This document shows, piece by piece, positions 55,966 through 64,000 of a stretch of 64,000 nucleotides of DNA. Below the pieces are notes generated by a model that worked only from the letters and a program-made list of their open reading frames with translations, did not search any database and was not told the DNA's origin. The stretch comes from Mytilus californianus (Eukaryota > Mollusca > Bivalvia > Mytilida > Mytilidae): contig NW_026262581.1 of assembly GCF_021869535.1 (NCBI RefSeq), forward strand, positions 101,449,771 to 101,513,770, read 5' to 3'. How positions within the stretch are numbered: position 1 is the first letter of the stretch; every line of letters starts with the position of its first letter. Both the position numbers and the translations under genes were made by a program.

Positions 55966-56990
55966 TGCTACAATCAGTAAAAATAAAATTCAGACAACTA
56001 TATTAACAGATCGTGAGAAAAATATCGATAATGAGTTGAGAAACAGACACAATGCTTTAACATAGAACTTGAAACTCACTGCAAAACTGGGAATCCCACA
56101 TATATCTCTACATCATTCACGAAAGAGGTTTTAAAAAATCACAAATCCCTCCTTCTTTCCTTTAGTATATACCTAAACTTCACTTAAATCCTTCTAAAGA
56201 ACTATATATAGCTGGGTTTCGAGATGTTAGACAAATGTCCTTACCACGATTCTATTCTACAGTGAAGCTGTGGTGAAACTGTACGTTTTTGTGTAGTTAA
56301 GTGAATCAATACAAAGTAGGGATATTCAAATGATCAGAGGAGGTCTTAAGCTGATATGTGGTAATGATATGGTTGCTTACTATTTGCATATCTGTGGAGC
56401 GCATGGACATGGGTGTAAAAGAGTTTATACTTTCATTCTTTAGACCTTTCGTTTAGTATTTACGTCATTCCACAACTACTGTGTCGGCGGGTACGAACAC
56501 ATACCGCTTTGCGAGTAATTGTACTGGAAATGGGCTTTTTTCTGTTTTTTTTTTCTTGCTTCTTCTTTCATTTCTTCTCTTTTTTTTTTCTCTTTATTTT
56601 CTATTTTTTCTTAATGGACTAGAAATGGGTTATTAGTGAGCCTTTTATTTATGTCTAAATCATTTTTAAATGCAATTTCTTATATCAACAATTTTTTTCG
56701 CGTTTACATCCAATAGGATGACACAAAGTCTTTAATGAACACACAACAAATGTTCCTGTTTATTTCCTAAGAAGGATATGTTCATTTGGAGTCTCTGTCT
56801 CTTTTTATCTGGAGTAAGAATTTTGATCCTTCGTCCCCAATGTAAAACTTAATCAACAAATTATGTGTCTAGAAAATAAATTACAATAAAGACAATGACC
56901 CTGTCCTAATATATAATATGTAAAAAACAATTTATAAAATGACACAGGTGTAGATAATGCTATGTTGTGTTCATTTGTACATCAAAATGC
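55966..56990. other. Intergenic, no gene seen
   Basis: AT-rich with pyrimidine runs (56520-56610). It leads into the GPCR pseudogene with no visible promoter element. Confidence 0.4.
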
Positions 56991-56994
56991 AATA

Positions 56995-57402
56995 ATGTTT
57001 CATGGCAATAAAAACTCATAATACGCTGTTGAAATGCAAAGTTCTACTACGTTTTCAAATTCGTCAACAACTGCGCTAAGGTACAATCCTGCATGTACGT
57101 GGAATCTAGCGTTCTTAAAATGGATAAAAATAACATTTATGCTGACGGATGTCAATGGAAACGGACTGACCGTTCTAGTAATAATAGTGAACTAGTCTTT
57201 GAACAGTGTAACTTTTTCCACGATATGTCTTATTGCTGTTGTGGATTTTCTTGATTGCTTTTCTGCAATTTTATGTGAAGTATTCATAATAGGATTTATT
57301 GACATTGAAAATGACTTTCGATCTTTTCTTCAATGTATTGATATTATCTGGTATAAAATCATAACAATATTTTTGGATATTTACTGGATATATCGTATAT
57401 AG
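56995..57402 (+). pseudogene. Truncated GPCR pseudogene, paralogue of 48836 and 63183
   Basis: Conceptual reading from ATG 56995 parallels the third copy codon for codon (MFHGN against MFPGN; later NPACTWNL, NGNGLTVLVI). It is broken by TAA at 57019-57021 and TAG at 57193-57195. The frame resumes with SVTFSTICLIAVVDFLDCFS (TM2), shows a one-base deletion near 57375 within the TM3 region, and ends at TAG 57400-57402. Homology stops there: nothing from TM3 onward is present, and a type B retroelement tail begins at about 57425. It is clearly nonfunctional. Confidence 0.88.
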
Positions 57403-57424
57403 TGTCACAAAAAAAATCCATGTC

Positions 57425-57580
57425 TATGGATATAAGGAGTTACGGTATGATTGCCAATGAGACAATAATTCACAACAGACCAAAGAACAAGGATGTTAAC
57501 GACTGTAAGCCACAGTAAAACCAATAGCGTATAGTTAACTATAAAATGCCCCAGCATGACCAAATGTAAAACTAAGGTGA
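57425..57580 (-). repeat. RT-element tail, type B, reverse orientation
   Basis: GGAGTTACGGTATGATTGCC, AATGAGACAATAATTCAC, GTTAACGACTGTAAGCC and TATAAAATGCCCCAGCATGA are the reverse complement of the terminal tail. It abuts the truncated end of the GPCR pseudogene. Confidence 0.75.
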
Positions 57581-57705
57581 TAGTAGTTTACCGATGTTCG
57601 TATCTTGTAAATCGTTTTATAAGAGGAATATTAAGGTAATAAACAGTAAATTGCACTAACTCCAAAAGTAGCGAGCACGGTTGCGTCAACAAGGCAAGTG
57701 AAACA
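57581..57705 (-). repeat. Dispersed repeat with TTTACCGATGTTCG motif
   Basis: GTAGTTTACCGATGTTCGTA, GTAGCGAGCACGGTTGCGTC and AACAAGGCAAGTG match 13885-14050 and 55788-55965 with divergence. Confidence 0.6.
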
Positions 57706-58775
57706 ATTCAAAAAAGAAAAACAATGGCCTGAGTCATGCTTTGATATCAATCATCGTGCAGTAATCTTATACGTCGTCGCATTTTGCGCCTGTCCCAAAT
57801 CGGAAATTTCTAGCCTTTGTATGTCTTCAATGTTTTTATTTTGGTTCATTTGTATGTTTTTGGGTTTAGTGTGGCGTCCACTTCACTGAACTAGTATACA
57901 TAATTGTTAAACACTTGATTCCAAAAGTGCATGGTTTCCATAGACATCTTCTTGCAATAAGGGAGATGATTAGCTACTTCCGGTTTTATAAATGTCTCTT
58001 ACCGTGTGATGTGATTGTTTAATTTATACTGAGGTGGCAGAAACCAGTTATTTTACAATAAATCTTTACAATTTCTTGATTTATGATTTTATTTTCCTGA
58101 AAAATTATTCAAGCTTATATGCAAGTAAAATTTATGGTTTACAGTGACTAAGATGTGTGCGTGCTTATGTGAATATATAGAAAACCTGTAAATTTGGGTG
58201 TCTGTCCAGCATGGAGATTTTAAAATTTATAAATGCATTGCAAATAAGGCAAAAAAACGTGATGCTCTGATACAAATCGATTTTTTCCCTACTTTGATTC
58301 GATGAAATCAAGACAGGAGACCCCATTTTGACTTCTGATTGGTCCCATATGTGAAGGATATCATCAACCTGTGTATGCAACTACTTACTAATCATGTAGT
58401 ACAATAGCCTAGAATTTACATTCATTTTTTCAGTCCACATGATATAATTATATATTTTATTACTTAACTATAACAACATTTCTTCGTGGGGCACATGTTC
58501 TGGTACCTGCCACCTGAATCCAAACAATTCGGTTTCTATACACATTTTTGTTAAACACAGGAGATAATAACTACTTTCGGTTTACAAAATATTATTTCCA
58601 GTTGCAAATGATAGGTTGTATTATCCAAAATTTTAAAATATAAGTTTCAAAGTACTTTTCTGTGAAATGAGGACTGTAATGAGCTACTTCCGAATGATAG
58701 ATTTCGTTACACTTATTCCAAATATATGGTTTCTAGGTACTTTTCATGAAATTTTACAATAAGTAATACAGTAAG
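57706..58775. other. Intergenic, no gene seen
   Basis: About 57775-57900 (GCGCCTGTCCCAAAT, GTGGCGTCCACTTCACTGAAC) recalls part of the type C tail in forward sense. The rest is AT-rich without a gene. Confidence 0.4.
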
Positions 58776-58779
58776 ATAA

Positions 58780-59180
58780 CCCTTTATGCTTAATATTTAT
58801 TTGTGTATGTGTTGTGGGTTTATTTGATGTTTGATCTTTTTTTTTTTTACCTTTTTTCACGTTCTGTAATCACATTCTATTTTCGTCTAGCATTTTCTTG
58901 TCTTTTCGTCGTCGACGTATGATTATTTTTTGCAAACATTGATGATTAGAAATTATTTGCATTCGAGACTTAATTCATTAATCATGACTACCCTTGTTCA
59001 TTTCTTTCAGAATGGTCTGCAGAATGTCGAACATATTCGGACATTTTCCTCTAAATTTGTTCAAGCTTTTTTTTATATTTTCAATCTACCTTAATTTTTG
59101 TGTGTTAAATACTTATTGTTATTTTTTAAATTTTAAAAGTGATGAGCTCTTGAATTGCATTTAAGATTATGTGATTATGT
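58780..59180 (+). repeat. Duplicated noncoding block, copy 1
   Basis: TGCTTAATATTTATTTGTGT through AATCACATTCTATTTTCG, TTCGTCGTCGACGTATGATT, GTTCATTTCTTTCAGAATGG and GATGAGCTCTTGAATT matches 60458-60865. Offset is about 1.67 kb. Confidence 0.85.
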
Positions 59181-59825
59181 ATTATAATTAAATATTCGGA
59201 TGAAAAGGATGAATTTCAAAAGTACAATAGCTGTTCAATATCATATTCCAAATATCTTATCGAAATGTTGGGAAACAAAAGCGACATTAAAGAAACAAAA
59301 GTTGCGGAAGAAAAAAAAAATCAGAACATAATCAAAAAGTTTTCCAAGGAAAGGTGCAAAAAGTGATTAAAAACCAAAAATTAAAGAGCAATGATATCAT
59401 TTTGAAAGTCTTTGCGATGAGGAATATGATAAATTACCGTCTTATACAGCGAACAATCCCCAAGATGGCTTCTAGCAAGTATTGTGTAAGCATTAAAGAA
59501 AGAACACGCGTACATCAATAGAAATTACTCTCAAATATCATTGTCATTTGATTAAGATCAAATCAGAGGAATAAATTTTTGAGAAACCGAATGGGGGAAT
59601 GGGGCGTGTTTTGAAACAAGTGGAGAATAAATCGCCTTTTTTGGAGAGTCATTAATAGAGTACTTTAAAAACAAATTCAATCAAATATCGATTTAGATAA
59701 TTTCAAAAAGATTGAAATAATTATTGTATGCGAATTGATAAGATAAAAGTAATAGAAATAAAAAAACATGTAAAAATTAATCATAAATATCAGAATTCAA
59801 TAGTTTTAAAAACTCATCAAAGATG
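59181..59825. other. No gene seen
   Basis: AT-rich spacer between the two duplicated blocks. No supportable feature. Confidence 0.4.
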
Positions 59826-59955
59826 GCCAGGCTTATCATCTAGTATGCCATACGCAAAGTTGGTCTGCATATGTTCATCAATTGTACTCATAGCAAAACA
59901 ATTGGAGGTCTACATCAATAATGAAGTTGAATAGCATTGAAAACTGAAAATTAAA
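59826..59955 (+). repeat. Diverged SINE-like repeat
   Basis: GGCCAGGCTTATCATCTAG, ATGCCATACGCAAAG and AATAATGAAGTTGAATAGCA with TTGAAAACTGAAAATT keep the outline of the CCAGACGCGC family, but the GCGC core is lost. Confidence 0.5.
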
Positions 59956-60156
59956 AAAAAAAAAACAGGTGTGCTATATATTACAAGCGCCATATATGCA
60001 CAGGTCTAGTAAAAAAACCTACAGTTTCGAATTATTTTAATACTTTGTAAACAGTAAACTTACATGAAATGGCGTATCAATGATAATTCATGCCATATAT
60101 TAAAATGTACGCAAACAATAAAACTAAATGTTTAAGGCTCCAAAAATACCTTCAAG

Positions 60157-60396
60157 ATGTCTCTTTCGAAATTGAAAATTGATCACACATCCCATAACGT
60201 ATATGGCGCACAAGTCATGGGCAAAACGACGATTTCCAACAATAATGAACTGGTTATCCTCAAGAACACAGAGTTCATTGCTGGTTTTTATTACACCAAT
60301 CTGGAGTTGTTGTTTGTGAATGGGTTACACCGGATGGACCGGGGTCAATCAACGTTAACGATGTCATCGAACAATCAGTTCCTGTTGTGACCTAAT
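60157..60396 (+). other. Unassigned open frame, possibly frameshifted coding remnant
   Basis: A 77-codon frame starts MSLSKLKIDHTSHNVYGAQV and contains LVILKNTEFIAGFYYTNLE. From about 60305 another frame reads GVVVCEWVTPDGPGSINVND and VIEQSVPVVT before a stop, which looks more protein-like than the first frame's end. This suggests one former coding segment with a frameshift. It is less AT-rich than its surroundings. I do not recognise the family. Confidence 0.3.
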
Positions 60397-60457
60397 AACA
60401 TAAACATTGTGAGAAATAAACGGGAAAGTGGAAAAATTCGAAAGACGTCTATGAAGT

Positions 60458-60865
60458 TAATCCTGCTTAATATTTAGTTGTGTGTGTTGTGGGGTTTGTT
60501 TGATTTTTTTAAAACTTTTTTCATATTCTGTAATCACATTCTATTTTCGCATAGCATTTTGTTGTCTTTTCGTCGTCGACGTATGATTATTTTGACAAAC
60601 ATTAATGTTTAGAAACGGTATATGCATTCGAGTATTAATCATTTACCATAACTATCCTTGTTCATTTCTTTCAGAATGGTGCAGAATGCCGAACATATTC
60701 GGACAATTTCATCTACATGTGTTCAATCTATTTTATATTTTCAAAAATCTTATTTAATTTTTTTGTGTTAAATACTTATTATTATTTTTTAAATCTTATA
60801 ACTGGTGAGCTCTTGAATTTGTAATTATTTAATTAAAGTTTTCAAATTTCAATGATTATGTGATA
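60458..60865 (+). repeat. Duplicated noncoding block, copy 2
   Basis: Same order of motifs as 58780-59180, with substitutions and small indels. The best-conserved core is CTTTTCGTCGTCGACGTATG and TTTCTTTCAGAATGGT. No long open frame is shared. Confidence 0.85.
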
Positions 60866-61265
60866 CCAAACCTGATTTTGACATCGATTATATGATAATC
60901 ATCTAGGCAGATATTATTTATCAATTATCTTATAACTATTTATAACATGTTGTGGTCATGTGAATGCAATACACTCCCGGATTGGGCACACTGGGTAAAC
61001 ATTGCTACATATAAAACAAAACAACGCGCAAGACTAACCTCATTATCAAACTTTATGTTGTCTTAGAAGCTTCGGATGGATAATCAGATCCTGTTCTACT
61101 AGTTGTACCCGTCATGTTGAGCATGGTAAGTAAAAATCGGTGAAAAGTCTCATTCTGTGATGTCACGATCGAAGAAAAGAGGATGGATTTGGGGCTACGA
61201 CAATTTGAACATATCCGTGATCATCTGTAACACAGATATTCCATAACGGTCAACAAACTCGTGAT
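60866..61265. other. Intergenic, no gene seen
   Basis: About 61070-61180 (GGATAATCAGATCCTGTTCT, then GTCATGTTGAGCATGG) may be a highly diverged type A tail in reverse. Otherwise nothing. Confidence 0.35.
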
Positions 61266-61268
61266 GGA

Positions 61269-62015
61269 ATGAAAGCTTATTTGGGTCATTCTATGCTCTA
61301 GAAAAAAAAATATAAGTGGTGGCCACGAATTACTAAGTCGGGGCCACGAGTTACTCATTCGTGGCCACGATTTACTTATCCGTGGCCACGACTTATTTAT
61401 TCGTGGCCACGACTTACTTGTCCGTGGCCACGACTTACTTGTCCGTGGCCACGAATTACTTATTCGTGGCCACGAATTACTTATTCGTGGCCACGATTTA
61501 CTAATTCGTGGCCACGACTTACTTGTCCGTGGCCACGACTTACTTGTCCGTGGCATTTACTAATTCGTGGCCACGACTTACTTATTCATGGCCACGATTT
61601 ACTAATTCGTGGCCACGACTAACTTGTCCGTGGAAATTATTCGTGGCTACGGACAAGTAAGTCGTGGCCACGGACAATTAAGTCGTGGCCACGAATTAGT
61701 AAGTCGTGGCCAGGAATAAGTAAATCGTGGACACGAATAAGTAATTCGTGGCCACGGACAAGTAAGTCGTGGCCACAGACAAGTAAGTCGTGGCCACAGA
61801 CAAGTAAGTCGTGGCCACGAATAAATAAGTCGTAGCCACGAATTAGTAAATCGTGGCCACGAATAAGTAATTCGTGGCCACGGACAAGTAAGTCGTGGCT
61901 ACGAATAAATAAGTCGTAGCCACGGAAAAGTAAATCGTGGCCACGAATAAGTAACTCGTGGCCACGACTTATATTTTTTTTTCTAGAGTATAGAATGACC
62001 CAAATAAGCTTTCAT
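61269..62015. mobile_element. 747-bp fold-back element of 21-bp GTGGCCAC units
   Basis: Terminal inverted repeats of about 45 bp start ATGAAAGCTTATTTGGGTCA on the left; the right end is the mirror GACCCAAATAAGCTTTCAT. The inside is an array of 21-bp units (GTGGCCACGACTTACTTGTC and variants). They run in one sense on the left and in the reverse complement on the right, and switch near 61640. Every unit contains the palindrome CGTGGCCACG or a near variant. TGATGG occurs just outside both ends. Heptapeptide-repeat frames across it (SKSWPRT) are artefacts. Confidence 0.9.
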
Positions 62016-62380
62016 ATGATGGTGTCCGTAAAACTTTCGAAGGGATGACTTCAACCTGACTACATGGATACCTTGGTTCAATAGCTTCCTTGTAAGCGGC
62101 AACTCTTTATCAGGGAAATAATGACAACAAACGCAAATTCTGGAATTTCGGATCAACTAGGAGATATATTATCTATATGCAGGCACTGTTGGAATGTTGC
62201 TACAAAATTGGGATTTCGCAACTGAGAGGCTGAAATCATCCATTTTGTCGTAAGCTTTTGTTTCTGTATTTGTAGTATTCTTTACTTCAAGTTCAAGTTT
62301 ATCTGGGTTATTTAGTGAGAGAACATAATATATATAGAGGAACATAAAGTATCAGTATAATGCTAGCTTCTTTTCATTCT
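62016..62380. other. No gene seen
   Basis: No supportable feature. Confidence 0.35.
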
Positions 62381-62384
62381 TTCT

Positions 62385-62920
62385 AAGAAGCTGGTGTTTG
62401 AAGTCTGAATCACGTTTCTTGGTTGACCTTCACCAGGAACGCTCAAACCCAAATATTTGATTGCCAGGAATGTATTAATGCTTGGATACTAGAGAATATA
62501 TAAAAGGGACATAAATCCACCTTGGGTCAGGATAGTGTGATGAAGTAGGGACCTTTGTTTCTTAATAATTTCGAAATTTATTAAACGGAGAACTAATAAA
62601 AGTATCTAATAAAGTATGTCAGTACCAAAGCACTGACTACTGAGCTGATAATACCATTGAAGACTTGCAGTACATCAGCAACGGTATCGACCCAGTGCTA
62701 AAAAAGAAAAAAATATTGTATGCGTCTGAAATATCTTTTCGGGATTGTCCTCCATCAGGAAACTCAAACCAAACAATTCAAACGCCAACGATATATAGAC
62801 ATTTTTATATTTAAGGAGATGTCTGACCAAAAGTACATAAAAAGAGTAGACAAATCCACTTAAACCACACTTTGCGTGAGGGAGTTTTACAGCATCATTG
62901 ATTCAAAACATTGTTTAAAG
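62385..62920 (+). repeat. Dispersed mussel repeat, two related blocks
   Basis: CTTCACCAGGAACGCTCAAA, GCCAGGAATGTATTAATGC, GGATACTAGAGAATAT and ACATAAATCCACCTTGGGTC form one block. CAGTACCAAAGCACTGACTA with GGTATCGACCCAGTGC is the next, and CCATCAGGAAACTCAAACC with AATCCACTTAAACC a diverged second copy of the first. It is remembered as a common repeat of this lineage. Confidence 0.6.
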
Positions 62921-63182
62921 TTCATTCTCATTTCGCCTCGGGAGCTATGTGTTTGCCCACCTTTTCTACAAATGCCTACCCTTATTGAAATAACAGCTTC
63001 CCATTAACATGTATAAAACTTTAATTAACTTGACAGTTTAAGTGTGATGTTGTCTCATTGATTAATTACAATAAATACTGATGCCCGGGAGCGATAATGG
63101 TATCTAATTCAAAATCAACTCATAAAATTATTCAGATGTATATAAAGCTCTCTTATGTCAATTTGTACGTTTAGATGCTAAA

Positions 63183-64000
63183 ATGTTTCCTGGAAATGAA
63201 AGTTCAGAATTCACTGTTGAAATGCAAAATACTACAATGTTATCAAATTCTTCAACCACTCCATTGGTGCATAACCCTGAATGCATCTGGAATCTCGAGT
63301 TCGTAGAATGGATAAAACTAACAATTATGCTGACAGGTGTCATAGGAAATGGATTGACCATTCTAGTTATAATTGTCAACAAGTCTTTACACAGTGTAAC
63401 ATTTGCTACGATTTGTCTTATTGCTGTTGCGGATTTTCTTTATTGCTTTTCTTCAATTTTATGGGAAGTATTCATGATAGGATTTATGAACACTGAAAAT
63501 AATTTTCGAGATTTTGTGCAGTGTATTAGTTTTTTTTTGGTATAAAACAATAACAAAATTTTTCGGATATTTACTGGATATATCGTATTTAGTATCTGTA
63601 TGGCTAGTTGCAACATTATCAATATTTCGATATATTATTATCGCTCACCCTTTGAAGTCTAAGCTTATTCTAAAGAAATGTGTTGTCGTGTTGACATTTG
63701 CAATAGTGTGGTTGATTGCAATAGTTAGTTCTGTTTGGAAAAACACCAGTGCGCTTAACGATACTGTGTCGACCATAGTTGTGTTTATGGAAATATATAG
63801 TATTCCGTTAATCGTTATAATTGTTTTCCACACCCTAAAATTAGTGTCAATGAAAAGGAATCAGTTTGGAAATGTAGATAAACATGTTAAAAAAATGGAA
63901 AAAATAGTTTTGACAATTATTTTGACGTTTATGTTTTTCCCGTTGCCATGGCATATATTTCGACTGTTACAAGTTTTTTCTAGTTATGAAGTCGGCTACA
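63183..64000 (+). pseudogene. GPCR paralogue, partial at window end, one-base frameshift in a T run
   Basis: The start MFPGNESSEFTVEMQNTTML has several sequons. It continues through NPECIWNLE, GNGLTILVII (TM1), VADFLYCFSSILWEVF (TM2) and QCIS, then the frame stops at 63543-63545. Removing one T from the run at 63530-63538 restores YKTITKFFGYLLDISYL (TM3), IFRYIIIAHPLKSK (FRY in place of DRY), TM4, TM5, the KKMEK loop and FFPLPWH (TM6). The window ends there, so TM7 is not seen. Apart from the T run the frame is clean, so the break may be a sequencing error, a recent null allele or a real pseudogene. Like the copy at 48836 it has no Cys in the second extracellular loop. Confidence 0.85.

Noticed and set aside
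61221-61556. 111-codon minus-strand frame with a SKSWPRT heptapeptide repeat
   Set aside because: Direct translation of the 21-bp fold-back units. It lies wholly within the element and has no domain.

Overview
The window is eukaryotic, AT-rich and dominated by transposable elements. Split genes with canonical GT-AG introns, a laccase of molluscan type, and many interspersed repeats that I recognise from mussel genomes point to a bivalve, most likely a mytilid (Mytilus or a close relative). That assignment rests on memory of the repeat families and on gene structure, not on a search. I see no operon, CRISPR array, rRNA gene or intact tRNA gene.

Region 1 (about 1-13,820) is one complete gene on the + strand. 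Its 15 exons join in phase into a 766-residue laccase-like multicopper oxidase (347-13475). All four copper-binding motifs are intact, and a transmembrane helix near the C-terminus makes it a membrane-anchored ectoenzyme. Its introns carry SINEs, fold-back elements, retroelement tails and a hairpin-ended element.

Region 2 (about 13,820-28,300) is intergenic and repeat-rich: a cAMP-response-element-like cluster, several fold-back MITEs, a dead non-LTR retrotransposon end on the minus strand, the 5' half of a tRNA-Asn gene, and two short unassigned reading frames.

Region 3 (28,318-32,581) is a 4.3 kb repeat with Helentron-like ends (asymmetric inverted repeats, 3' hairpin followed by CTAG). 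It is filled with tandem units of about 490 bp and later insertions.

Region 4 (about 34,300-42,760) is a retroelement graveyard. A decayed reverse transcriptase is followed by a second, better preserved one with a YLDD motif, whose end is split by a 1.15 kb satellite-like fold-back element. Next come a small GIY-YIG nuclease-like frame with an AT-hook-like tail and a dead Jockey-like non-LTR retrotransposon.

Region 5 (42,760-48,800) is repeats only: a 440 bp tandem duplication, terminal-inverted-repeat family members and AT-rich palindromic arrays.

Region 6 (48,836-64,000) holds three paralogues of a divergent rhodopsin-class GPCR: an intact single-exon gene (48836-49951), a truncated pseudogene (56995-57402), and a third copy running off the window end with a one-base frameshift in a T run (63183-64000). 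Between them lie an orphan GMC-oxidoreductase exon, a nearly perfect 1.17 kb palindrome, a 747 bp fold-back made of 21-bp GTGGCCAC units, and a duplicated noncoding block.

The host genes do not form a pathway. The laccase and the GPCRs are independent loci separated by about 35 kb of transposon-derived DNA.
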